From the NCBI RefSeq assembly GCF_000699445.3, contig NC_067202.1, positions 10,473,458-10,537,457 on the forward strand: a stretch of DNA of 64,000 nucleotides, in the 5' to 3' direction. Of the stretch, positions 11,463 to 23,514 are shown piece after piece (position 1 is the first letter of the stretch; every line of letters starts with the position of its first letter). Below the pieces are notes generated by a model. The model did no database searches. It was not told where the DNA came from and was given only the letters and a program-made list of their open reading frames with translations. The DNA is from Schistosoma haematobium (Eukaryota; Platyhelminthes; Trematoda; Strigeidida; Schistosomatidae). Both the position numbers and the translations under genes were made by a program.

Positions 11463-12442
11463 AACTATGGAAGCTTCTTCGACACTTCAGGGTGCCTGAA
11501 AAGATAGTCAATATCATACGGAATTCTTATGATGGATTAAACTGCAAAATAGTGAATGGATGAAAGTTTACACACTCGTTCGAAGTAAAGATCGGTGTCA
11601 GACAAGGTTGTTTACTCTCACCCTTTCTCTTTCCCCTGTGATCGACTGGAATGTAAAGACGTCAAAATCTGGAGGGAAGCATGGGATACAATGGACAGCT
11701 AGGATGCAGCTGGATGATTTAAACTACGCAGATGACCTGGCTCTTTTATCGCACACGCAACAACAAATTCAGCAGCCTCAGCAGCAGTAGGTTTCAACAT
11801 ACACAAAGAGAAAAGCAAGATTCTCCGATACAACACATCATGCACCAATCAAATCACACTTGATGGGGAAGCTTTGTAAGATGTAAAAACCTTTACATAT
11901 CTGGGCAAAGCAGGAGCAGTATACCTACAACTGAAGGACATCTGGAACTCAAAACAACTGTCAACCAACATCACGGTTGGAATTTTCAATACAAATGTCA
12001 AGACAGTTCTACTGTATGGGGCGGAAATTTGGAGAACTACGAAAGCCATCATCCAGAAGATACAGGTTTTTATTACCAGCTGTCTACGCAAAATACGTCG
12101 GATCTATTGGTCAGACACTATCAGCAACAACCTAGTGTGGGAGAGGACAAACCAGATCCCAGTGGAGGAATAAATCAAGAAGAAGCGCTGGAAGTGGATA
12201 GGACACACATTGAGGAAAGCATCCAAATGCGTCACAAGACAAGCTCTCACATGGAATCTTCAAGTCCAAAGGAGGGGAGGGAGACCAAAGAACACATTAC
12301 GCCGAGAAATGGAGACAGACATGAGAAGACTGAACAAGAATTGGATAGAGCTAGAAAGGAAGGTTCAGGGCTGTGTTGTGTTGGAGAATGCTGGTCGGCA
12401 GCCTATATTCCATTGGGAGTAAAAGGCGTAAGTAAGTAAGTA
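11463..12442 (+). pseudogene. 5'-truncated RTE-like non-LTR retrotransposon, reverse transcriptase C-terminus
   Basis: Broken frames match the C-terminal half of an RTE-type reverse transcriptase. A degraded RQGCLLSPFLF motif is followed by MQLDDLNYADDLALLSHTQQ, which has the catalytic YADD, then a thumb-like segment around LYGAEIWRTT and a basic tail with [14 protein letters not shown]. Several frame shifts separate these pieces, so it is not functional. The 3' end is a TAAG tandem repeat (about 12428-12442). The direct repeat ATATAACATGT at 11452-11462 and 12443-12453 is the target-site duplication of this insertion. It lies in the CELF intron just upstream of the RRM2 exon, antisense to the gene. 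Confidence 0.9.
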
Positions 12443-12619
12443 ATATAACATGTTAATTTATGAAGCTTCATTAATTTCAACTTCTCAATAGAACTGCAGA
12501 AATATTATCTTGAAGTTCGACATTAAATAATTAATTATTTTTATCAGTCTAATTTCATTATATTGTGAAGCTAATGAATATTCATCATGATACCCATTAT
12601 CTAAGTAACATTATTTTCA

Positions 12620-12890
12620 CTATCAATGTATGCTAGACCACTATTGAAAATCTGGAAGCAGTGAAGGGCCGTTCCGTCTCATTTCGGGACTTCTAAGCAG
12701 TAAGGATCTATGATTCCACACGCAGGACTTGAACCCAGGGACTTCGATTTTGCGCGCGAAAGCTTAAACTCTAGATCACTGAACCAGCATTCAACGGTAA
12801 TAATGTCCCATACTAGGACGAAACGGCCATTCAGTGCTTACAGGCTTTCAATTCCGGTCTAGCTTAGATCGACTCGTGAATTTAATCCTT
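12620..12890 (-). mobile_element. Decayed hammerhead SINE bounded by inverted tails
   Basis: The minus-strand tail (12630-12660), decayed hammerhead and tRNA-like head (box B complement near 12725-12740) are followed by a plus-strand 3' half of a hammerhead (TAGGACGAAACGGCC near 12815) and a plus-strand tail to ~12885. The ribozyme core is lost on the minus side. Confidence 0.65.
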
Positions 12891-13282
12891 AAAAGTACTA
12901 CAATCTTTACATATCCCCATACTGATAAACACCATGAAACAAATCTATATATCATTATATGAACTCAGTGTAGTATTGAAATAAGTTTTTTAATTTCTTA
13001 TTGTCCATTAAAATATCTTTATATTTTTGGTATTCAAACAATAACAGATTCTCTTATTAGTCATTAATTATAGCATATTCCATTTACATGTATTATTATT
13101 GTTATATATTTATATTCTAGATTTTATGTATTCTGATAGAAAATTGAATCATCACCGTCGTCGTCGTCGTCATCATCATCATTTTATACTTTACAATTAG
13201 CTGATAAATTGGTTGTTTGCGAGAACAAACTATGTTGTTATTCAATCTCATGTAATAATTGTGTAATAATATCAATATTTAG

Positions 13283-13580
13283 AGAAGGGTTTTGTGGATA
13301 TTATACAAATTTAATAGTTGAATTCATGAGTTAATTGAAGATGGACAACCATGGAAAACCTGGAAGCACTAGTCCTAGTATGGGACTTCTCAGCAGTGCA
13401 TACGAATGATCCCGCCTCGCGGGATTCGAACCCAAGACCCGTCAGTTTTGCGCGCCAATGTTTAACCTCTAGACCACTGAGCGTGTATCCAATGGAGTTA
13501 ATGTCTAACATCAACCAATCCACGAAATTGATCCACCAACCACCATTGTCATAATATTAAGTTATAACTAAAACTCATAG
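13283..13580 (-). mobile_element. Hammerhead SINE with internal ribozyme deletion
   Basis: The tail, tRNA-like head (a clear box B complement GATTCGAACCC near 13422-13432) and part of the 5' leader are present on the minus strand. The hammerhead segment (13366-13400) runs directly from stem II (GTCCCATACTAGGAC) into AGTGC. About a dozen bases covering GAAA, stem III and the cleavage triplet are missing. Confidence 0.75.
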
Positions 13581-14992
13581 ATTAGGAGGTTTCTGAAGAT
13601 TTCTGGCGGCTCGACATAGTTTGTGTCAAATAATCTTTATTTTTAGTTTAAACCTACTTGTCAATAATCCTTTAAAGGTATTAATTATGAAAGTTACCAA
13701 ATTTCCACCGTATACTTTAACACATTTAACTTGAGATTGTTTTTACCACTAATTTTAACTACTAGCTTTAATTCAGTAAACAAATTTGTATACAAAACAA
13801 TTTTTCATCTTATTACAAGGTGGAAATAGCATCGGAAATTGATGTAATAAATATTACGTAATTCCCAAAAATCATCTAATATAAAAAGACAGTACACAGT
13901 AGTGACGTCTCGTACTCTCAAACTTGGTGACATGAGTTTAAATTTCACTGGGATCATCATTTCTTTCATAGATCTGAGTGTATCACGGTGATAAGCATGT
14001 AATTTCAGTTCAGGGTTTCTTGTCGACTACCATCATCTTATTAACATCAAAGCTCTAACTACCATAAATATTCATTGTCATAGTCATGCATGTTGCCAAT
14101 GAACAATAATGAAATTTCCCACATATGTTACGTCAGTTATCCAATAAACAACAACTAAATTAAATTTCGCAATCATTGAAAGTCAACTGGTAGGATTTTA
14201 TTAGCCTTACATTGTATGACAAAGTATATTAAATGTTATGATAAGACTGTTATCCATACTTTTAAATGAAAATATCTTATGAACTAGTTGGTGCGTAATC
14301 CTGTTCAATATCTGTCGCCCAAAGGTATTCAACTTTATTATTCAGCATCATAATACTAAACCATGATAAAATAGAATGTGTTCGTTTTTTTAGTTTATCA
14401 GACCTCCGTCAGTCGACGCCTTTCTGATATTCGTCAGCAAAATTATAAAATTAACTTTATATAAATCAATTCTACATCATACACATTAAATTCTGTCACC
14501 TGGATCTAACAAACCTTATGTAGAACTATATGTATATTTATGTTTACTACTAACGAACTAAAAGCATTCAACATCACACTGAATAAGCTACGATTAGCTT
14601 TATACTTAGATTGAATGCTTCGGTTAACCGATTTTGTTATTAATTTAAAGTAATTGAACACAGGCTTCATTCTTGTCCTGAAGTAAATTCAAACAAATAA
14701 TCCTATCTTACGTAAATTAGTTTGTGGCTTGTATATCTTATTGTTAATTTATCTGTTGAAGCTTCCGATACATCTAACTAAAGACCGAAAACAAGCATGA
14801 GACTACGGTGGTGATCAATTTCAAGCATCTTATAGAAGCGGAATACTGGTTAATGCGCTGACCGTCCAAATAGTAGGTTATAAGTTCAATACTTGGTGAA
14901 TTATTGCTTTTAAAGCGTGTATCAGAAAAGTGTATTGTTAAATAAACTATTAAAGTTGTTTATCAATAACAAATTGTAGATATAACGGATAG

Positions 14993-15281
14993 AGCAAGAC
15001 TATAATTTATGGACGAACAAATCATGTATAAAATAACAGGTCTTAGATTTTGGCACGAAATTCATCCACGCATTTGGCTAGATAGAGTCTTGGTATTATA
15101 GTTGATGTCAGTTCATGATGAAAACCCTAAATCGAATTCTTAAGTTTAATCATCAACTATAAATCATAATTCTAATTTCTCACACAGGTTTATAACCCTC
15201 ATTTGGTCCTGGTCATTAAGTGGACACTCTCAAGGTCATTTTTGCGTCGCTCAAAGGTCATCCATAAATTATAGTCTTACT
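14993..15281 (+). mobile_element. MITE copy 2 with 8-bp target-site duplication
   Basis: This is the same element and orientation as at 496-784. The direct repeat ACGGATAG flanks it at 14985-14992 and 15282-15289. An 8-bp duplication suggests hAT-type mobilisation; that is an inference, as no transposase of this kind is in the window. The terminal inverted repeats extend to about 21 bp with one mismatch. Confidence 0.88.
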
Positions 15282-16229
15282 ACGGATAGTTTTAAAATCA
15301 CCGTCCACATTTGATTATTGTATTATGGATTGTGATTAGATGAATGTAGGAGCCATCTTAGAATTAATTAAATAAATGAATTCAATTTTGTTCAAAAAAC
15401 GATACATAGGGAAATAATCTGAGTGTATGATTGTTTGTCAGAAAACTGAATTATTGTCATAAATTCTTAAATTAACTCAAATCAACGATAAGACTAATAG
15501 ACAGACATTGTTCTTTAGTAACAGGTGAAACATGATTAAACTTCGTAAACGATTAGTTAGTAAGACGTTAATACATCACCCTAATGGAGTTACTATCTGG
15601 TTATCATATCATAAACAGTATGATCTTAGAAAACATCACTTTGTTCTATTCTTTCTACAAACTATCAATGAAACCTAGTCTTCAATCATGCAAACATTAA
15701 TAAAGATTCGGTATGTTGATTATGAATTGAATGATCACATCATTTACTAAGCATTTTAGATTCATTTGGAAATAATGTGAGTTAAATACACCAATTATTT
15801 ATGTTCATTAAGAGCAAAGGGAATGATATCTATCAATTTCTAAATGTCTATGGTTAAAATATTCTTTAAGTCACGTTAAACCGCTTTTAGTTTGTGAATA
15901 ATATTTTAGTGAATTTTACTATATTACTGAAATCGAGTTATAATTTAAGTGAACTTGAAACTTTGTGAACAACAAACACATAGATGAATTAAATTAATAG
16001 TCTATTCAATCAGGAGAAATGAAGTGAATTGTGTACATGGTTTTTATGTTTATGAAATGTTACCAAGGGTTTTTCATCAAACCAATAAACTATCTGGAAA
16101 AAATGAAGCAATCAGATATATGAATGGATATAAAAGTTTTTCTAAGGTTGAATAACTGTGCAGGAATGAAGACAAGCTATTGTTGTCAACTAATACATAT
16201 GAATAAATTCAAGCAGATAAATCCATTTC

Positions 16230-16438
16230 AGTGGTTGAGATCATGAGTCAATTGAAGCTAGATCATCATGGAAAACCTGGAAGCACTAAACGGCCGTTTC
16301 GTCCTATTGTGGGACTCCTCAGCAGTGCGAAATAAGACGTAACGGCCGTCCAGTGCTTCCAGGTTTTCTATGGTGATCTCGCTTCAATTGATTCATAATC
16401 AGCCATTGAAATTTTTATAATATTCACAAAAGCCTTCA
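16230..16438 (-). mobile_element. Short hammerhead SINE, fold-back form
   Basis: A minus-strand tail and complete hammerhead (16232-16328) are joined, with no tRNA-like head, to a plus-strand hammerhead 3' half and tail (16336-16438). The whole unit is therefore a near-perfect inverted repeat around a short spacer. Confidence 0.8.
16283..16328 (-). ncRNA. Type I hammerhead ribozyme, most complete copy in window
   Basis: Minus strand: stem I GCACTG, core CTGAGGA (plus 16316-16322), stem II GTCC/GGAC with loop CACAATA, GAAA, stem III ACGGCCGT, cleavage triplet GTT, then TAGTGC closing stem I with one G-U and five Watson-Crick pairs. All conserved residues are present, and GTT satisfies the NUH rule. 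It is sense to CELF, in the intron downstream of the alternative first exon. Confidence 0.8.
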
Positions 16439-16849
16439 TTTCGGTTTAAGAAATCAAAAAAAATCGTTTTCACAAACATCAAATAGGACTGACACATCAG
16501 AATCATAAATAATGTGAAGGATAACATGTCCTTCATAAATAGTACCGTTTTACGTTATTCTTTAGTTTTTCAAGGTATCGAATAATCTTTCATTATCCGA
16601 ATGATGTACACTTGTTGTTCGGCCTTAGGTTTATCAACTCAAAATTTTAAACAATTATATGTCGGCCCAATTTTCATTACTACCTCAGAACAACGAGATC
16701 AAATTAATAAGATGGACAGAAAGCGAGTCGAAATAATAACAGAATGAGTGATAAAATGAAGGACCAGAGAGACAATTTTATATGAGAAAAAAGAATAAGT
16801 TCATGGAATTACAAGTATGAAATATTGTAGTTTTACTTCACAGACTGAA

Positions 16850-17000
16850 CTTCATTAGACGACTATTGAAAACCAAGATATAGTACTACGCATGCACTTG
16901 AATAAGAATCCTCAGTAGTAGTGCCTATTCACAACCAAACCAGGGTCCAGACTCAGGACTAATCAGGTCTGATTATGAGCATTAATCCATCAAACCACTA
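16850..17000 (-). repeat. Decayed hammerhead SINE
   Basis: The minus strand retains a CTGAGGA-like core and a 3' tail remnant near 16860-16875; the box regions are eroded. Confidence 0.4.
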
Positions 17001-17084
17001 AGTGTGAGACAAATGACATCAATGACAATGGATAATGGTTACCAAATATCACATAGTGACTGCCGTTGGGTATGTAAACCAATC

Positions 17085-17175
17085 GACCCAAAGTCTGTGG
17101 TCTGAAGCTTAAGCCTACTATTCAAAGCCCTGAGGTCGTGGGTTCGACTCGCGAGGAGGTTGTGCATACTCATTG
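17085..17175 (+). repeat. tRNA-like SINE head
   Basis: A box A-like GTGGTCTGAAGC and a box B-like GGGTTCGACTC (about 17150) are spaced as in a tRNA-derived promoter. There is no cloverleaf or anticodon stem, so this is a SINE and not a tRNA gene. Weaker relatives lie near 8490-8530, 49560-49610 and 53395-53450. Confidence 0.5.
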
Positions 17176-17817
17176 ATACTGATATTGACCAGCACTCTTA
17201 TTTCCACTGATACGTGAAATGAGATCATTTTATGACAAATGGAATCGATGAATGATTTCATTTATTCACATTCCTGAAATATTTACCGACAAGTTATGAA
17301 TAAGAAATGACCCATTTAGTCTCAAAACAAAGGATATTATGAGAACAATGGGTGAGTGCGTGAGGAAAGTTAGAATGAATATGCTCGCCATAAACAAAAC
17401 ATATTGAATTCCCTCTTTCATATGACTCATCTTGTATATGATGACCTTATTTTAAGGTCATGGAAATTTCCCTAAATGGATGAATATTTCATTCTTCTTC
17501 TTATTATTATTAGAAAGGGTTTAAATTATCCCACTGTTGATATTCAAGACTAAATTTTGGTTAGCTTTAGTTGGTATATATGCATTCTAAGTGTACATAA
17601 CCATTTTATCACAAGTTTTAGAATAGATAGATTATGACTAACAACAGAATCTGGTGAACTTCATTATGTACAGACGGTTCAAAGATTTTTAAGTCTAATT
17701 AACAAGTCGAACTGATATTGTAGATTTTGCTGTTAGATGTTTTATAAAAGGGCATCCATAAACTCCTCACCCTAATAATTATCATTTATTTATTTATGAC
17801 TAATTATTTATATGTAT

Positions 17818-18232
17818 CAGAGGGGGTTTTTGTGGATATTATAGTAATTTTAATAGTTGAGATCACGAGTCACTAGTGACTCGCTTCAAGAGGTATTTCC
17901 TGGAGTTCTAGTGAGAAGCAGTGACCAGTGGATTTCAACCGGGTCTGTTGTCAGATAGCAACTCACTAAAGACAATGGTAGATGTGTCGCTCAATTTCGT
18001 GGATTGGTTGAAATTAGACATTAATACCGTTGGACGCCGGCCGTCTCAGTGGTCTAAAGTCAAACGTTAGGGCACGAGATTGATAGGTCCTGGGTTGGAA
18101 TCCCGCGAGGCAGAATCTTGGATCTGCACTGTTGAGGATTCCCAGCTAGGACGAAACAGCCGTCTAGTGCTTCCAGATTTTCTATGGGGGTCTAGCTTCA
18201 ATTGACTCATGATCTCAACTATTAGAATTATT
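17818..18232 (+). mobile_element. Full-length hammerhead SINE bounded by inverted tails
   Basis: An inverted tail (17818-17872) leads directly into the 5' leader (CACTAGTGACTCGCTTCAAG), the tRNA-like head (about 18040-18115) and hammerhead segment (18135-18175), and then the plus-strand tail to 18232. The ribozyme has C3 changed to T and a broken stem II, so it is probably inactive. Confidence 0.8.
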
Positions 18233-18764
18233 TATTATTGAAGAAGTTTCGAAGAAAGCCATGATTCATGGAATCGATTAAGTTTAGAGCATGGCAAAAT
18301 AGCTCGCCAATGATACTAGATAAGTGAAAAATACAAATCAATACAGTTTAATTCAGTCATCTGAATAGCGTTTGTTAAATCTTTATAAAAAGGATTACGT
18401 ACTGAAGTTTCAGTTAGCCTATGGTAGGTCATGTTTACGAACAAGTGAGGAATTCGAATAAACCAAAGATTGGACACAGAACAATACTTCAACATTAGTA
18501 ATATACACACTAATATGAGGTTGACAAGATTGGACTTCCAGGAACGCTTTATATTTCAAACAAAATTCAAACATTGAAAAACGGATAACTGTTTAAATTG
18601 TAATATGCAATAACCTTGAAGCACATAACAAACATAACAAAAAATAAAGGACAACAACCAATCAGGTAAGAGTAACTAAACATCATCATGAATATGTGAA
18701 TTAGGTAAATGTTGTCAAGGTTATCCTTTACAAATAACTAAGTTATAGTAATAAAACAAACTGG

Positions 18765-18880
18765 ATAACCTTGATTTCGATGGAGTTTTTGTTCTCTGAG
18801 CTGGATGGTTTGGTCGTGAAGTTTTCATCGTTCTTCTGAACGACATCATCAGAACAAACTTCAGATAGTAGTAATTCAAG
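18765..18880 (+). repeat. Dispersed repeat, unclassified
   Basis: Partner of the repeat at 4610-4745 (opposite orientation). It lies just downstream of the alternative first exon. Confidence 0.6.
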
Positions 18881-18965
18881 TACGATAAAAAGTTCAATTT
18901 CATTTAACTATTTTGTTTAGAATAGCAGTTCAAAATAGTAAACTTTTGTCACTAAAATAACTTAC

Positions 18966-19887
18966 CGCTATTGTTGGTATTACTGCTAAAACTGTTATTA
19001 CTATTCGTAATAGCATTTAAATTACGTGATTTTTGATTAGTATTGCCAATATTATTATTATTATGACTAGAACTAATATTATTACTGCTAATACTAGTAC
19101 TACTACCACCAATATTACTATTATTACACATGTCCATACTGTTCAGACTAGTTTTACTTCCACGTTTAGAAGATCTTTGTGAATTCAAATTACTTGTCTC
19201 CATTGGGTGTTGTTGTTGTTCATTTATTAAATGATGATATTGTTGTTGAATGAAATCTGTATCATTTAAACTAGTTCTATCTATCAATCCACTAGTTGTA
19301 TAGGTTGTTATTGTATCTGACGATGATAATGATGATGATGATGACGGTATCATAGTTGTTTTACATGATAATATCATTGATGCATTTGACTGTACTGAAC
19401 TATCTTCAATTTCTTCTAATTTCAAATGTTCCGAATTTAATAAAAACTCATATGAATGACAACAATCAGTTAATGTTTTAGGTATATTTGTAATACAGAC
19501 ATTATTTTTTGAAATATTCACATTACTATTATTATTGTTATTATTATCGTCCTCATTACAGTTATCATTAGTTGTATGAGTTGTATCTTTCAATGATGTG
19601 GATTGTTCTATATGACATTGAAAACTATTATTCAATACTGTTAAATGTGTAATGGAACTTGAACAAGGTGGATTATTTGAAGCTTTACCATGAACATTAT
19701 TTATTTGTTCTTCTTTAGTTATACCAGATATAACTTCATCATTTTCATCAACTATTGCATCAAGAATATCATCCATATGACCAGTTGTACAATCTGAATT
19801 ATAAGTAGTATTTATATTAGTAGTATTAGTAGTAGTAGTAGTACTATTGGTATTTCGTGATAAAATTGAGCATATTTCATTAGTCAT
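18966..19887 (-). CDS. CELF: CELF alternative first coding exon, low-complexity N-terminus (proposed)
   Basis: An open frame of 307 codons plus one base starts at ATG 19887 (MTNEICSILSRN) and ends exactly at a strong donor, AATAGCG|GTAAGT, in phase 1. That is the phase required by the RRM2 exon at 11039-11167. An in-frame TAA lies 10-12 nt before the ATG with no AG between, so this is a first coding exon and not an internal one. The protein is rich in Asn, Ser and Thr, with homopolymer runs, one acidic patch (DDILDAIVDENDE) and a short Gln/His stretch. No domain is recognisable. The predicted isoform would lack RRM1. It could instead belong to an unrelated nested gene, since no transcript evidence is available. 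Confidence 0.7.
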
Positions 19888-20730
19888 AGTGATTATTTAT
19901 TGATTATAAACATAAACAAATACATTATATGTTATAATCCTGGGTTAAATCTTGTTTGATCGAGTTCATCTGTACAAATATGAATAATTTATGTATATAT
20001 ATGTATATACAAATTGGGGTATTAAGATACTCTAATCAATTTAGTTTGATACAATAGAAAATGGAATACTTATATTATCATTACTATTATTAAAATAACA
20101 CAGATGTTTATATGAGAGGGAGGATTGTTTATTGATTTACTGTCTCTTTCTTCTCTCACGCCTTCTAACTCAATGAGTCTTATCTTCCCGTGGGGATATT
20201 TATATTTATTATATATCAAAACAGACCAATTGCTTATTTTATTGATATTAAAATAGAGATGAATGTAGATAAACAGACTGTCAGCCCACATATATATATT
20301 CTCCTATTTGAGCCCATTTCATCTAAACAGATTAATAGACGAATGATCTAGGCTTAATACAGACTCATCAATAAATGCTTGAGAAGAGAATTAAGAGAAA
20401 GAGTTATTCCCTTTTTTGAATCCTATTTCTATATACTCATTGATTAAAGAAAAAGGGGATAGAAGAGAATATTTCCATCGTAGATAATCTTTTTAACCAA
20501 TCCAAATAGAGTTTAATATAAGCATATCAATATATATCTAGGACTACAATATACAAAATCTCCACCAGGATACATATACGTGTCTGTAAGTCTATAAAAC
20601 CTGAGTAGTAAAGCATTGAATTTTTATCAAGTTAGAGTTTGGAGAATATGTGTTCACAGTTTCACCCTGCCTATAAGCATCTATACTAACTGACTTGGGT
20701 TAAAAAGTTAACGTTGTGTCCACATTTTGT

Positions 20731-20734
<4 letters not shown>

Positions 20735-20775
<41 letters not shown>
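20735..20775. repeat. (TA)n microsatellite, ~41 bp
   Basis: Uninterrupted TA dinucleotides. Confidence 0.98.
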
Positions 20776-20777
<2 letters not shown>

Positions 20778-21089
20778 GCGATACTAAGTTATTGATTTAA
20801 TTAAGGCAACAATTGATTATTGTAGACTATTTTAAGAATACTGTTTTGTTTGTCACTCAAATCATTAGCAGATTGTTATCTGTCATTTAGTGAACTGAAA
20901 GGTCATGAATTAAATGGAAAAAAGTAAAAATAAAAATGTTTAGTGAAAAAGTATACCGTTTAAGATGAAAAATCAATTTGATACCCTAATAAAATCATGA
21001 TGTTATGAGTATGTAATACAAAATGAATGTTGTTTTTTCTTTCAGTTCACTTATAAATGAACATCAACTAGAAGGTCTAATACCTCTAA

Positions 21090-21600
21090 ATGCCCTAGTA
21101 TGGCCGAGAGTGGGGAGAGTCAGCTCTTTCTCTCCACATGCTCTCACATGGCCACAGGCATACAACCACTGTCAGGGAAGTCCTAATCACTGCATTCTCG
21201 TGGCGAGTGTGTTGTTTACGAAATTGAGAGGAAGAAAAGCGAATTTCCGGTGCTTTAACAGGAATGGTGGATACAGAGTATCCACTTACAGGAATTGGAA
21301 AATCTTGCTTCCAAACCAATGGTGCAAATGGGCTTCAGGATCCTGAAGGAATAAATAGCGCATGAACCAATTGTTGGTCACCGGCTACCATGGGACTACA
21401 TCTACTGTCGTTGCTCCACTGCTTTGTGAATTAGACACTTAGGTCTAAGGCTCAGGGCATGGCCCCCCTTAGAAAACTACCTGATCCGGTTTGGGCACCC
21501 AGGCAGTAATCCTAGCCCTCACACAAATCGAATGATTTATGTGGCCTTCTTCTACCAATGTTTATGTGTTTAAATAAAAATAAATAAAGAAGGTCTTATA
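21090..21600 (+). repeat. Dispersed repeat with relative at 36.6 kb
   Basis: This is a G+C-richer segment than its surroundings. Its part 21350-21535 aligns directly with 36700-36885 (shared GATCACCGGCTACCATGG-like and CACACAAATC blocks). The last part, 21525-21585, reappears inverted at 36615-36690. Short frames on both strands show no known domain. It is probably untranslated or 5' retroelement sequence. Confidence 0.6.
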
Positions 21601-23514
21601 AAAACTAGAAGATAACAATAACACATATTATGTTTGATTTCCAGACTACTTAGAAGGGTTCATCTCCAATCTAGTGGAAGAGTATCATATTTCTTAACAA
21701 ATATGAAACACTTAGATCGTTGAGTAAGGGTTCATTGTTGGATATTTTAAGCAATTTATTTTGTTATGGGTTATAAAAAGCCTTATCAAGTAAACATAAA
21801 CACAACTTATCTCTTCATATGAGATAATCATCAAACTCTTGTAAATGTAGTGTACTAACTTCTTTCATAAAACAGCTTAATTTCCCTATAGAAAATAAAG
21901 AAATCATATGTATCTCGACATTTAGATGATCCAATCCATCGTTTCATTATGTCAGTTTACATGAATAGTAAATAAATCATTTGTTTTAATGGGCTAAATT
22001 AAATATAACAATCAACAAAATTAAAACCAAATTAAGTCACATGTTTAAAAGAAGGATACTAACTGGATTAGTCAACCCTAATAGTTAGAGAGATAATTAT
22101 ATGTATTCGATATATCTTGAGCGTACTGCTATAGGATTAAGAGAAGATTTTGTAACCTGACTTTATATGCTTGAGCAGTTCTTTTTAGGAGCTAAAAAGC
22201 ACACCTTCCAAAGACTTGATCACAGGTTCGAAAAATAATCTATTTACTTCAAGTTTGGTAGAGTGGGGACAATATTAAGGAACTTTTAAACAGAGCTTAA
22301 TTCGAATGTAAATACATGAAATTATATTTCGTTATCACTGAAGGATTCGAACCCGCCTTAACCATTGACTTGAAAAGTTCAGATTCTGAAACCAAGTGTC
22401 TCATGTTCGAGCCTCAGCGTGGATATCAATTTCAACTCAGTACTTTAGATTCATCTTGCTAACTGTTCATGAAATCAAGCTCCTAGTCACTAAAATATAT
22501 CTTAGTGAAAGTACACTTTTTCTACTAATTCTATGAGTGGTAAAATCGAAACTTCATGCATAACTTATAACCAAATAAAATAATATAATCAGTCGTGAAT
22601 ATTTATTTAAACACAAAACTATTATTTATCAGATATTCATAAGCACTCAGTTTCATATTTAAAGCTTTGTAAACTTGGTATAGAATAGATATATTAAGGA
22701 GTGTCAGAATTTTCGATCCATGAAAAGTATTCAGTATAAGATCATCTAATCCTTGTTCCTTACTGAATCTCATAAAATCAGTTTTGGAATTTATCCAATT
22801 GATTAACTGACTCAAAATGTCAGTGAACGTTTATTTGATGCTAAACTACTACAAGAAGTTGATGGCGAACCCTAGACCAAGGTTTCGAGCTAATTTATCG
22901 ATTAGTTCAAAAAATTCACTTCTTACAGCAGGACAATGGTTACCCATTATGCTACTGTGAAAATGATTCCGATTATATCACTAAAATAATTAATTTCGGG
23001 TTTCTTATGGAGTAAAGAGCCTTCTACCATTCTAAATGAGCTTTAACGTCAAACCTACGTTACATTGGGTTATCTATTGGTTGCCTCAAACCACCTTCTA
23101 GACAAATAAATATTTGCATTAGTTGTAATAAACAGATGGATCCGAATTCAAATGATCTAAAAACTTATTACGTTTCTTATGAGGTTTCATTCTATTGAAA
23201 GATTGACCTGTAATCAATTTTATTCTACAAAAAATTCTCTCCAGTCTATTTTGAAATCAGTGATATGATTCTATCATGAGCTTAACTTATGAAAACCTAA
23301 TTATGTTACTTACAAAATTGACTAGTAGCTTCTATATTTTTGAAAATATTTTTATATGTCCATTCATCTAGATCTATGATTAGAAACTCGAAACGTTTTT
23401 ACAGTTTACATATGTACGGCACAGTACTAGAGCAAGGTTTTAATTATATATCTGACCTATATGGGATCTGATCATGAAAGAAATTGCAATTTTTTTAGAG
23501 ATGTAGTCAAGTAA

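Larger units (their letters stand above)
12458..18965. other. CELF intron between alternative first exon and RRM2 exon: repeats only
   Basis: Apart from the SINE copies, MITE and tRNA-like repeat listed separately, this is AT-rich DNA. No further exon with RRM similarity or a phase-1 entry was seen. Confidence 0.5.

Noticed and set aside
17085..17175. Possible tRNA gene
   Set aside because: Box A- and B-like motifs are present, but no acceptor stem, anticodon arm or cloverleaf can be drawn, and similar sequences recur as decayed SINEs.
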